From NCBI GenBank assembly GCA_002313325.1, contig DCBE01000003.1, positions 1-50,094 on the forward strand: a stretch of 50,094 nt of DNA, written 5' to 3'. Below the pieces are notes generated by a model, which had not been told where the DNA came from, ran no database searches, and saw only the letters and a list, made by a program, of their open reading frames with translations. The stretch's first letter is position 1. Every line of letters begins with the position of its first letter. Of the stretch, positions 26,948-34,524 are shown piece after piece. This DNA is from Flavobacteriaceae bacterium UBA1115 (GTDB taxonomy: Bacteria; Bacteroidota; Bacteroidia; Flavobacteriales; Flavobacteriaceae). A program made the translations under genes and the position numbers.

Positions 26948-27162
26948 TGGCAAAGCAAGCAGCTATAGAACAAGATGGTCAAATCATTGAGGCGCTTTCC
27001 AACGCGATGTTTCGCGTGGAGTTGGAAAACGGCCACGTGGTAACGGCACATATTTCTGGAAAGATGCGCATGCACTATATAAAGCTACTTCCTGGTGATA
27101 AAGTAAAGTTAGAGATGTCCCCTTATGATCTAACAAAGGGACGTATCACATTTAGATATTAA
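26947..27162 (+). CDS. infA: translation initiation factor IF-1
   Basis: Small OB-fold factor that blocks the A site of the 30S subunit during initiation. It has 71 residues. The pattern is MAKQAAIEQDGQIIEAL followed by MFRVELENGHVVTAHISGKMR and LPGDKVKLEMSPYDL, ending KGRITFRY. It lies between secY and rpmJ, the usual order in Bacteroidota. Confidence 0.99.
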   Translation: MAKQAAIEQDGQIIEALSNAMFRVELENGHVVTAHISGKMRMHYIKLLPGDKVKLEMSPYDLTKGRITFRY

Positions 27163-27165
27163 GAT

Positions 27166-27282
27166 ATGAAAGTAAGAGCATCACTTAAAAAAAGAAGCGC
27201 TGACTGCAAGATTGTTCGTCGCAACGGACGCTTATACGTAATTAACAAAAAGAACCCTAGGTTTAAACAAAGACAAGGATAA
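27166..27282 (+). CDS. rpmJ: 50S ribosomal protein L36 (zinc-free type)
   Basis: bL36, the smallest large-subunit protein. It is a 38-residue frame beginning MKVRASLKKRSADCKIVRR and ending NPRFKQRQG. Classic L36 binds zinc through three Cys and one His. Here only one Cys (14) remains; the other positions carry Ser, Asn and Phe, so zinc cannot be held. This form is common in flavobacteria as I know them. It is flanked by infA and rpsM at 2-3 bases. Confidence 0.97.
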   Translation: MKVRASLKKRSADCKIVRRNGRLYVINKKNPRFKQRQG

Positions 27283-27284
27283 TT

Positions 27285-27659
27285 ATGGCTAGAATTTCTG
27301 GAATAGATATTCCTAAACAAAAAAGAGGCGTCATTTCGCTAACATATATATATGGGATTGGACGCAGCCGTGCTAAAGAAATTTTGGCTACTGCTGGTGT
27401 TGACGAAAGCAAAAAAGTAAACGAATGGAATGACGACGAAATTGGTCGTATCCGTGATGCTGTTACTTCATTTAAGATTGAAGGTGAACTTCGCTCGGAA
27501 ACCCAATTGAACATCAAGCGATTGATGGACATCGGTTCTTTTAGAGGTATCCGTCACCGTGTCGGTTTACCACTTCGAGGTCAACGCACCAAGAATAACT
27601 CGAGAACACGTAAAGGAAAACGCAAGACAGTTGCTAACAAAAAGAAAGTAACTAAATAA
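27285..27659 (+). CDS. rpsM: 30S ribosomal protein S13
   Basis: uS13, which forms intersubunit bridges from the 30S head and touches P-site tRNA. It has 124 residues. The start MARISGIDIPKQKRGVISL and the C-terminal GIRHRVGLPLRGQRTKNNS are diagnostic, followed by the basic tail that reaches the tRNA. It opens the alpha part of the fused operon. Confidence 0.99.
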   Translation: MARISGIDIPKQKRGVISLTYIYGIGRSRAKEILATAGVDESKKVNEWNDDEIGRIRDAVTSFKIEGELRSETQLNIKRLMDIGSFRGIRHRVGLPLRGQRTKNNSRTRKGKRKTVANKKKVTK

Positions 27660-27671
27660 AGTAGTCAAAAG

Positions 27672-28055
27672 ATGGCAAAATCAAGTTCAAAAAAGCGTAA
27701 AGTTGTGGTGGAAGCCTTAGGTGAAGCCCATATCAACGCATCGTTTAATAATATCATTGTATCCCTAACCAACAACAAAGGTGAGGTGATTTCGTGGTCT
27801 TCCGCAGGTAAGATGGGCTTTAGAGGCTCAAAGAAAAACACACCTTATGCTGCACAACTTGCAGCTGAAGATGCTGCTAAAGTAGCACAGGAAGCAGGCC
27901 TTAGAAAGGTAAAAGTATTTGTAAAGGGACCCGGTAACGGACGCGAGTCAGCTATCAGAACCCTTCACAATGGTGGCATTGAAGTCACCGAAATAGTTGA
28001 CGTGACGCCTATGCCGCACAACGGATGTCGTCCACCAAAAAGACGTAGAGTTTAA
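27672..28055 (+). CDS. rpsK: 30S ribosomal protein S11
   Basis: uS11, on the 30S platform near the E site. It has 127 residues. The core is AHINASFNNIIVSLTN, AAQLAAEDAAKVAQEAGL and the C-terminal VDVTPMPHNGCRPPKRRRV. A 56-base gap with a nested inverted repeat separates it from rpsD, a long spacer for this compact operon. Confidence 0.99.
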   Translation: MAKSSSKKRKVVVEALGEAHINASFNNIIVSLTNNKGEVISWSSAGKMGFRGSKKNTPYAAQLAAEDAAKVAQEAGLRKVKVFVKGPGNGRESAIRTLHNGGIEVTEIVDVTPMPHNGCRPPKRRRV

Positions 28056-28065
28056 TACTAACCCC

Positions 28066-28095
28066 GCTGGCGAAGGATTGACCTTAATTCCCAGC
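28066..28095 (+). promoter_or_regulatory. nested inverted repeat upstream of rpsD
   Basis: GCTGG (28066-28070) pairs with CCAGC (28091-28095), and inside it AAGG (28073-28076) pairs with CCTT (28082-28085), giving a short interrupted hairpin in the unusually long rpsK-rpsD gap. S4 represses the alpha operon through structured mRNA in other bacteria, so this could be an S4 target. That role is inference; pairing was judged by eye. Confidence 0.35.
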
Positions 28096-28111
28096 ACTTA
28101 ATTTTTATAAT

Positions 28112-28717
28112 ATGGCAAGATATACTGGTCCAAAGACAAAAATCGCCCGTAAGTTTGGCGAAGCTATTTACGGCGAAGACAAGTCGTTCGAAAAGCGTAA
28201 TTACCCCCCTGGACAGCACGGAAACAACCGCCGTAGACCCAAAAAATCGGAATATGCGATCCAGTTAATGGAAAAGCAAAAAGCAAAATTTATCTATGGT
28301 GTCTTAGAGCGTCAGTTCCGTAATCTTTTTCTTAAAGCTAATGCTAGTAAGGACGTAACAGGTGAAGTGTTGCTTCAACTTTGTGAGTCACGCTTAGATA
28401 ACTTGGTATTCCGCTTAGGTATTGCACCAACTAGAAGCGCTGCCCGCCAACTTGTGGGGCACCGTCACATAACTTTAAATGGAGAAATCATGAACATTCC
28501 TTCGTGTCACGTAAAAGTTGGTGATGTGATTGGCGTTCGTGAAAAATCCAAATCGCTTGAAGTAATAGAGCGTTCTCTTTCTTTTGCCAGTCACAATTTA
28601 GAGTGGTTGTCATGGAACGATGCAACGCTTGAAGGCACACTGGTTTCAGTTCCTACCCGTGAGCAAATCACAGAAAACATAAAGGAGCAACTAATTGTCG
28701 AATTGTATTCAAAATAA
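28112..28717 (+). CDS. rpsD: 30S ribosomal protein S4
   Basis: uS4, a primary 16S rRNA binder that nucleates 30S assembly. It has 201 residues. It begins MARYTGPKTKIARKFGEAIY, has the Bacteroidota-style KRNYPPGQHGNNRRRPKKS, and an S4 RNA-binding domain with RLDNLVFRLGIAPTRSAAR and GHRHITLNGEIMNIPS. No zinc-type N-terminal Cys motif is present. rpoA follows after four bases. Confidence 0.99.
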   Translation: MARYTGPKTKIARKFGEAIYGEDKSFEKRNYPPGQHGNNRRRPKKSEYAIQLMEKQKAKFIYGVLERQFRNLFLKANASKDVTGEVLLQLCESRLDNLVFRLGIAPTRSAARQLVGHRHITLNGEIMNIPSCHVKVGDVIGVREKSKSLEVIERSLSFASHNLEWLSWNDATLEGTLVSVPTREQITENIKEQLIVELYSK

Positions 28718-28721
28718 TCCT

Positions 28722-29714
28722 ATGGCACTATTTAATTTTCAAAAACCAGATAAGGTAATCATGATTGACTCAGACAAATTCGAAGGTAAATTCGAATTTC
28801 GTCCACTAGAGCCGGGGTATGGGCTAACGGTTGGAAACGCATTACGTCGTGTGATGCTTGCATCGCTTGAAGGTTTTGCGATTACTTCTGTTCGCATCGA
28901 CAAGGTTGATCACGAATTCTCAACGCTCTCCGGAGTCGTAGAAGACGTAACAGAAATGATTTTAAACTTTAAGCAAGTTCGTTTCAAACAACAAATCGAC
29001 TCTGTTGATAGTGAATCAGTTAGTGTAGCTATTTCAGGACAAAAGCAACTGACAGCTGGTGATTTACAAAAGTTTATATCTGGTTTCGAAGTACTTAACC
29101 CAGAACTGGTTATATGTAATTTGGACGTAAGCGTTCATCTTAACTTTGAGTTTACCATTGAAAAAGGACGTGGTTACGTTCCTGCAGAGGAAAACAAAAA
29201 ATCAACTGCGCCTATTGGAACTATTGCTATTGACTCGATTTACACGCCGATAAAAAATGTGAAATACACAATTGAAAACTTCCGTGTAGAGCAAAAAACA
29301 GATTACGAAAAGTTGATTTTCGAAATCATAACAGACGGTTCTATTCATCCAAAAGATGCATTGACTGAAGCTGCAAAGACATTGATTCATCACTTTATGC
29401 TGTTTTCTGACGAACGCATAACTCTGGAGGCCGATGAAATTGCTGAAACAGAAACCTATGACGAAGAGTCATTACACATGCGTCAACTGCTTAAGACAAA
29501 ACTTATCGATATGGATTTGTCTGTGCGTGCACTGAACTGCCTAAAAGCAGCTGAAGTAGACACGCTTGGCGATTTGGTTTCTTTTAACAAAAGTGATTTA
29601 ATGAAGTTTAGAAACTTCGGTAAAAAATCACTTACCGAACTTGAGGAATTGGTAGTTGCCAAAGGCCTTAACTTTGGAATGGACTTGGCTAAATACAAAT
29701 TGGATAAAGACTAA
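28722..29714 (+). CDS. rpoA: DNA-directed RNA polymerase alpha subunit
   Basis: Alpha subunit of RNA polymerase, the assembly platform and target of activators. It has 330 residues from MALFNFQKPDKV. An upstream in-frame ATG at 28695 would overlap rpsD and is not family-like. The N-terminal dimerisation domain shows FEFRPLEPGYGLTVGNALRR and the C-terminal domain (about 250-320) shows VRALNCLKAAEVDTLGDLV. It lies between rpsD and rplQ as in nearly all bacteria. Confidence 0.99.
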   Translation: MALFNFQKPDKVIMIDSDKFEGKFEFRPLEPGYGLTVGNALRRVMLASLEGFAITSVRIDKVDHEFSTLSGVVEDVTEMILNFKQVRFKQQIDSVDSESVSVAISGQKQLTAGDLQKFISGFEVLNPELVICNLDVSVHLNFEFTIEKGRGYVPAEENKKSTAPIGTIAIDSIYTPIKNVKYTIENFRVEQKTDYEKLIFEIITDGSIHPKDALTEAAKTLIHHFMLFSDERITLEADEIAETETYDEESLHMRQLLKTKLIDMDLSVRALNCLKAAEVDTLGDLVSFNKSDLMKFRNFGKKSLTELEELVVAKGLNFGMDLAKYKLDKD

Positions 29715-29734
29715 GGTCGCAATAGATATTCATC

Positions 29735-30322
29735 ATGAGACACGGAAAGAAAGTTGCCCACTTGGGGCGTACAAATACCCACAGAAAAGCGATGCTTGCC
29801 AACATGGCATCTTCGCTAATTCAGCACAAACGTATCAATACGACAGTAGCCAAGGCCAAGGCCTTGAAACAGTTTGTTGAGCCGCTTGTTACGCGTTCAA
29901 AAGAAGACAACACACACAACCGTCGTGTTGTTTTTAGAGCTTTGCGTAATAAGTATGCCGTAACCGAACTGTTTCGTATCGTTTCTGAGAAAGTTGGCAA
30001 TCGCCCAGGTGGTTACACCCGCATCATCAAACTTGGAAATAGGCTAGGAGACAATGCTGATATGGCATTAATCGAGCTGGTAGACTTCAATGAATTATAT
30101 GAGACCGATAAGCCAAAAAAGAAAAAATCTAGACGTAGAGGTGCTAAAAAAGCAACTCCCGCTGAAGTGGCAGCAGAAGTAGTTACTGATGTACCTGTGG
30201 CTGAAGAAGCTGATCTTGAAACCGCCACTGAGGCACCTGCTGCAGAGGCTGTACCCGCTGCTGAAACCACTGCAGGGGAAGCTGATGAAGCATCATCTTC
30301 AGAAGAAGAAAACAAGGCATAA
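29735..30322 (+). CDS. rplQ: 50S ribosomal protein L17 with acidic C-terminal extension
   Basis: bL17, at the base of the large subunit near the tunnel exit. It has 195 residues, against about 120-130 for the core family. Residues 1-118 are the standard core (MRHGKKVAHLGRTNTHRKAM, NRPGGYTRIIKLGNRLGDNADMA). After a basic linker KPKKKKSRRRGAKK, the tail to residue 195 is low-complexity Ala/Glu/Val/Thr. Such tails occur on L17 in Bacteroidota; the function is unknown. It is the last gene of the ribosomal operon, with a strong terminator 28 bases later. Confidence 0.98.
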   Translation: MRHGKKVAHLGRTNTHRKAMLANMASSLIQHKRINTTVAKAKALKQFVEPLVTRSKEDNTHNRRVVFRALRNKYAVTELFRIVSEKVGNRPGGYTRIIKLGNRLGDNADMALIELVDFNELYETDKPKKKKSRRRGAKKATPAEVAAEVVTDVPVAEEADLETATEAPAAEAVPAAETTAGEADEASSSEEENKA

Positions 30323-30350
30323 TACGTTTTTAATAGCCTTTTAATAAATC

Positions 30351-30383
30351 AAAGGATAAACCCACTGGTTTATCCTTTTTTTT
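30351..30383 (+). terminator. intrinsic terminator of the ribosomal operon
   Basis: AAAGGATAAACC (30351-30362), loop CACT, and the exact complement GGTTTATCCTTT (30367-30378) form a 12-bp stem followed directly by a run of T to 30383. This is the clearest terminator in the window and closes the rpsL-rplQ operon. Its T-run supplies the -33 TTTG of the carA promoter. Confidence 0.9.
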
Positions 30384-30409
30384 GTGTTAATTTTACAAAA
30401 ATACATTTA
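30381..30409 (+). promoter_or_regulatory. carA promoter overlapping the terminator tail
   Basis: TTTG (30381-30384), a 17-base spacer and TACATTTA (30402-30409, one mismatch from TAnnTTTG). The box ends 6 bases before the carA ATG, predicting a leaderless or very short-leader mRNA for the carA-eno unit. Confidence 0.6.
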
Positions 30410-30415
30410 ACCAAA

Positions 30416-31537
30416 ATGAGCCAATACCTCTCTCGTAATAAAGCACTTATCTTGCTAGAGGACGGAACGGTATTTCACGGCAAATCAATTGGAATTGAAG
30501 GCCAAGCTTTTGGCGAGTTGTGCTTTAACACGGGCATGACGGGCTATCAAGAGATTTTTACAGACCCATCCTATTATGGGCAGCTTATGGTTACTACCAA
30601 TGCACACATTGGAAACTATGGCGTTTTAAATTCCGAGTCCGAGTCTGATGATATTCAGATATCAGGGCTTGTCTGTAAAAACTTCAATACTGGATTTTCA
30701 CGGGAAGCCGCAGACGGCTCTTTGTTTGATTTTTTTGAAAAGCAACAACTAGTTGCCATTTCTGACGTTGATACGCGCGCACTTGTGAGTTACATCCGTG
30801 ATAACGGCGCTATGAATGCCATAATCTCAACGCAGACGGACGACTTAGATGCGTTAAAAAAACAACTTGCAGGTGTGCCATCCATGAAAGGATTGGCACT
30901 TGCACCTAAAGTTTCCACAACGGAACCCTACTTTATGGGTGATGCAGCTGCACCTTTGAAAGTTGCGGCCTTGGACTTGGGTATCAAGAAAAACATTTTG
31001 CGCAATCTCGCCAGTAGAGGGGTGTATGTCAAGGTTTTTCCATTAGACACCACTTTTGAGACCATGAGTGAGTGGAAACCTGATGGTTACTTCTTGTCCA
31101 ATGGACCGGGAGATCCAGAACCTTTACATGCTGCACAAGCCATTGCGGCCGAGATCATTGCTAGAGGACTTCCGCTTTTTGGCATTTGTTTGGGGCATCA
31201 AATTATTGCACTTTCTCAAGGAATTTCAACCTATAAAATGCGCAATGGACACCGTGGTATTAACCACCCTGTACTGAATGTTGTGACAGGCAAAGGCGAA
31301 ATCACCTCACAAAACCACGGTTTTGCCATCAATAGAGCCGAAACAGAAAAACATAAAGATGTTGTAATCACACATAAACACCTTAACGACGACACCGTGG
31401 CAGGTATCCGCATTGAAGGCAAGCCTTGCTTCTGTGTGCAATACCACCCAGAGGCTAGCCCTGGACCGCACGATTCATCATATCTATTTGACCAATTTAT
31501 TTCACAAATCAACAACCACAAAAAACAAGCATCATGA
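30416..31537 (+). CDS. carA: carbamoyl-phosphate synthase small subunit
   Basis: Glutaminase subunit that releases ammonia for carbamoyl phosphate, feeding pyrimidine and arginine synthesis. It has 373 residues. The N-terminal domain shows LCFNTGMTGYQEIFTDPSY. The class I glutamine amidotransferase domain has the nucleophile Cys258 in FGICLGHQ and the His344/Glu346 pair in YHPEASPGPHD. The large subunit carB is not in the window. The stop overlaps the eno start by four bases (ATGA), an arrangement I associate with flavobacteria. Confidence 0.98.
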   Translation: MSQYLSRNKALILLEDGTVFHGKSIGIEGQAFGELCFNTGMTGYQEIFTDPSYYGQLMVTTNAHIGNYGVLNSESESDDIQISGLVCKNFNTGFSREAADGSLFDFFEKQQLVAISDVDTRALVSYIRDNGAMNAIISTQTDDLDALKKQLAGVPSMKGLALAPKVSTTEPYFMGDAAAPLKVAALDLGIKKNILRNLASRGVYVKVFPLDTTFETMSEWKPDGYFLSNGPGDPEPLHAAQAIAAEIIARGLPLFGICLGHQIIALSQGISTYKMRNGHRGINHPVLNVVTGKGEITSQNHGFAINRAETEKHKDVVITHKHLNDDTVAGIRIEGKPCFCVQYHPEASPGPHDSSYLFDQFISQINNHKKQAS

Positions 31538-32826
31538 GTATCATTTTAAATGTACATGCACGCCAAATCTTTGACTCTAGAGGAAATCCAACCGTAGAGG
31601 TTGATGTAATTACAGATACGGGAACCATGGGCCGTGCGGCTGTACCTTCTGGTGCGTCAACTGGAGAACACGAGGCCGTTGAATTACGCGACGGAGGAGA
31701 TGCCTATTTGGGCAAAGGTGTTCTACAAGCAGTTAAAAATGTAAATCAAATCATTTCTCCCGAGCTCTTAGGTGCTTCTGTGTTTGAGCAAGAGGAGATT
31801 GACCAAATCATGATTGACTTGGATGGTACAACTAACAAGTCTAAGCTTGGTGCAAATGCCATTTTAGGCGTTTCACTAGCCGTTGCTAAAGCAGCTGCCA
31901 ACGAATTGGGCCTTCCGCTATACCGCTATATTGGTGGTACTCGTGCCATTACCCTTCCAGTACCGATGATGAATATTATCAATGGGGGTTCACACTCTGA
32001 TGCGCCTATTGCATTTCAGGAATTTATGATCATGCCCGTAAAGGCTGTTTCGCTTTCACATGCACTGCAAATGGGAACTGAAATCTTCCATAACCTTAAG
32101 AAAGTACTTGAAGGAAGAAATTTAAGTACGGCTGTTGGTGACGAAGGAGGGTTTGCACCTACATTAGGTGGAACCGAAGATGCATTGGATACCATTTTAT
32201 TGGCTATTGAGAAATCTGGTTATAAGCCATCAGAAGAGGTGATGATTGCATTGGATTGTGCCGCTGCTGAATTTTATGTAGACGGTAAGTACGACTACTC
32301 AAAATTTGAAGGCGAAAGCGGAAAAGTGCGTTCTTCTCAAGATCAAGCTGACTACCTCGCTTCATTAGCTGAAAAATATCCCATTGTTTCTATTGAAGAT
32401 GGTATGGACGAAAACGACTGGGAAGGGTGGAAATACCTGACTGAAAAAATTGGCGATAAAGCGCAATTGGTTGGGGATGATTTGTTTGTTACCAACGTAA
32501 CCCGCTTGAGTCGTGGTATAGAACAAGATATTGCAAACTCTATTTTGATTAAGGTAAATCAAATTGGTTCATTATCTGAAACCATTGCGGCAGTTCAAAT
32601 GGCACAAAATGCAGGGTATACTTGTGTGATGTCCCACCGCTCTGGAGAAACAGAGGATAACACGATTGCGGATTTAGCCGTTGCGCTAAACACGGGTCAA
32701 ATTAAAACAGGTTCGCTATCACGTAGTGATCGTATGGCAAAATACAACCAGTTGTTGCGTATTGAGGAAGAGTTAGGAAGAATCGCGTTTTATCCACAGG
32801 ATAAAGCCTTTAAAGTGAAGTTTTAA
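31534..32826 (+). CDS. eno: enolase
   Basis: Glycolytic enzyme interconverting 2-phosphoglycerate and phosphoenolpyruvate. It has 430 residues. Signatures are ARQIFDSRGNPTVEVDV, GRAAVPSGASTGEHEAVELRD in parts, the catalytic-lid SHRSGETEDNTIADLAVA and the metal ligands in IALDCAAAEFY, SIEDGMDENDW and LVGDDLFVTN. Translation is probably coupled to carA. Codon use is that of a highly expressed gene, unlike the gltA gene 30 bases downstream. Confidence 0.99.
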   Translation: MSIILNVHARQIFDSRGNPTVEVDVITDTGTMGRAAVPSGASTGEHEAVELRDGGDAYLGKGVLQAVKNVNQIISPELLGASVFEQEEIDQIMIDLDGTTNKSKLGANAILGVSLAVAKAAANELGLPLYRYIGGTRAITLPVPMMNIINGGSHSDAPIAFQEFMIMPVKAVSLSHALQMGTEIFHNLKKVLEGRNLSTAVGDEGGFAPTLGGTEDALDTILLAIEKSGYKPSEEVMIALDCAAAEFYVDGKYDYSKFEGESGKVRSSQDQADYLASLAEKYPIVSIEDGMDENDWEGWKYLTEKIGDKAQLVGDDLFVTNVTRLSRGIEQDIANSILIKVNQIGSLSETIAAVQMAQNAGYTCVMSHRSGETEDNTIADLAVALNTGQIKTGSLSRSDRMAKYNQLLRIEEELGRIAFYPQDKAFKVKF

Positions 32827-32856
32827 TTCACTACATTACATTATCGAAACTAAAAA

Positions 32857-34158
32857 ATGGTAAAACTTGCAAAATTATCCTATGATGGGAATTCGGTTAA
32901 ATTCCCTTTAGTTGAGGGAACAGAAAACGAACTAGGAATTGATATTAAAGCCCTGCGTGCAGCAACCAACCTCATAACCCTTGACCCTGGTTTTAAGAAC
33001 ACCGGTTCTTGCCAGAGCGCCATTACATTTTTAGATGGTGAAAATGGAGTTTTAAGGTATAGGGGTTATAGTATTGAAGATTTAGCCAATAATGCAAGTT
33101 TTCTTGAGGTTTCATACCTTTTAATTTTTGGCGAACTTCCAAACAAAAATCAACTAAATAAGTTTTTAAGTGACATACAAGAAAACGCAATAATTGACGA
33201 AGATTTAAAGAAAATTTTAGATACTTTTCCCAAAGCTGCTCACCCCATGGGTATATTATCATCTCTTACAAGTGCATTAATTGCATTTAACCCTTTAAAA
33301 AAAATAAGCCTAATAAAAGACGAAGTTGAAATACAAAATTATGAGTATGGTTTAATTGTTAAACTTCTCGCAAAAATCCCAATTTTAGTTTCTTGGGTTC
33401 ATAGAAAAAGAAGTGGGTTATCCCTAGATTATGGGAATTATAATTTAGGTTATGTTGAAAATATTACAAAAATGATGTTTCAAAAACCACATCAGGATTA
33501 CTTTCAAAATGATATAGTTGTAAGTGCTATGAACAAGTTATTAATTCTTCATGCAGATCATGAACAAAATTGTTCGACTTCAACAGTAAGGATTGTTGGT
33601 TCTTCAGAGGCAAGTTTATTTGCATCAGTTTCTGCTGGAATTTCAGCACTTTGGGGAAGGCTTCACGGAGGTGCAAATCAGGCTGTTTTGGATATGTTGG
33701 AAGCAATTAATAATGATGGAGGAGATACAAAAAAGTTTATGCTGAAAGCGAAAGATAAAAACGACTCATTCAGACTTATGGGTTTTGGTCATCGAGTTTA
33801 TAAAAACTTTGATCCCAGAGCTAAAATAATTAAAGTTACTGCTCATGAAGTTTTGAATGATTTAGGTATTAAGGACCCAATTTTAGATATAGCAAAATCA
33901 TTAGAAAAAGAAGCACTCAGCGATCCATATTTTACTACAAGAAGGCTTTACCCAAATGTAGACTTCTACTCTGGAATTATTTATAAAGCACTTAAAATCC
34001 CCAAAGAAATGTTTACAGTTATGTTCGCACTGGGAAGAGTTCCAGGTTGGATTGCTCATTGGAAGGAAATGAGACTGAATAAAGAACCTATTGGCCGTCC
34101 AAGACAGATATATGTTGGAGAGAACCAAAGACCATTTGTGTCACTGAATAAAAGATAA
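32857..34158 (+). CDS. gltA: citrate synthase (AT-rich copy)
   Basis: Condenses acetyl-CoA and oxaloacetate at the entry of the TCA cycle. It has 433 residues. It carries the type II family stretches FKNTGSCQSAITFLDGENG, the active-site LHADHEQNCSTSTVRIVG, WGRLHGGANQAVLDML and FGHRVYKNFDPRAK with the catalytic His and Asp, ending NKEPIGRPRQIYVG. The protein looks intact and flavobacterial. The DNA is clearly more AT-rich than its neighbours: I counted 14 G/C in 33421-33480 and 17 in 33781-33840, against 30 in 31861-31920 of eno. This may reflect transfer from a low-GC relative. It sits next to the decayed locus 34162-34524. Confidence 0.97.
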   Translation: MVKLAKLSYDGNSVKFPLVEGTENELGIDIKALRAATNLITLDPGFKNTGSCQSAITFLDGENGVLRYRGYSIEDLANNASFLEVSYLLIFGELPNKNQLNKFLSDIQENAIIDEDLKKILDTFPKAAHPMGILSSLTSALIAFNPLKKISLIKDEVEIQNYEYGLIVKLLAKIPILVSWVHRKRSGLSLDYGNYNLGYVENITKMMFQKPHQDYFQNDIVVSAMNKLLILHADHEQNCSTSTVRIVGSSEASLFASVSAGISALWGRLHGGANQAVLDMLEAINNDGGDTKKFMLKAKDKNDSFRLMGFGHRVYKNFDPRAKIIKVTAHEVLNDLGIKDPILDIAKSLEKEALSDPYFTTRRLYPNVDFYSGIIYKALKIPKEMFTVMFALGRVPGWIAHWKEMRLNKEPIGRPRQIYVGENQRPFVSLNKR

Positions 34159-34161
34159 GTC

Positions 34162-34524
34162 ATGGGACAAAACTCTGCATATATTCAGAGATATAAACGC
34201 TTACCCACGCAGTGTTGGGTACAGCAAATGCTATCTTTGCTCTTCCCACTGCACAAGATTTACACGATTTCACTTCCAAAAAGCATTTACTTGCTGGAAC
34301 CTTACCCAAAAAAGCAGCTTGCTCAATTTGCAGGCACTATCTTAGCGCTTACGGCCACAGATGGTAAAGCACTTTTGGTGATGAATACGCGTGCATATAA
34401 TGCGCTTGCTTACAATCAGATGGTATAGTTGCAGCAGTATGTCAAGCTAGTTCACAGTCCCATCCCAATTATTAAAGACTTGGGCGGCAATAGCGTACAC
34501 TGTATGCAAGCAGAAGCATATTAA
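34162..34524 (+). pseudogene. deletion-fused remnant of two guanidine-modifying enzyme genes (DDAH-like head, CtlX-like tail)
   Basis: No intact gene here. In the frame beginning 34164, after a stop at 34194, the reading TLTHAVLGTANAIFAL then KKHLLAGTLPKK (to about 34315) resembles the start of dimethylarginine dimethylaminohydrolase-family proteins. From about 34306, in the frame of 34162, QLAQFAGTILAL, GKALLVMNTRAYNAL, a TAG at 34426-34428 and then the in-frame continuation LQQYVKLVHSPIPIIKDLG and NSVHCMQAEAY to a TAA at 34522-34524 resemble the last 75 or so residues of CtlX-type amidinotransferases, including the catalytic Cys near the end. A deletion between two adjacent genes explains this best. 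Family matches are from memory. The 88-codon frame 34162-34428 should not be annotated as a normal gene. Confidence 0.7.

Noticed and set aside
28695..28721. N-terminal extension of RpoA into rpsD
   Set aside because: The conserved alpha-subunit start is at 28722; the extension merely uses an open frame over the S4 tail.
34162..34428. 88-codon frame as a new small protein
   Set aside because: Its C-terminal half continues in frame beyond the stop into amidinotransferase-like sequence and its N-terminal half is in the wrong frame for the other remnant, so it is best seen as part of a pseudogene.
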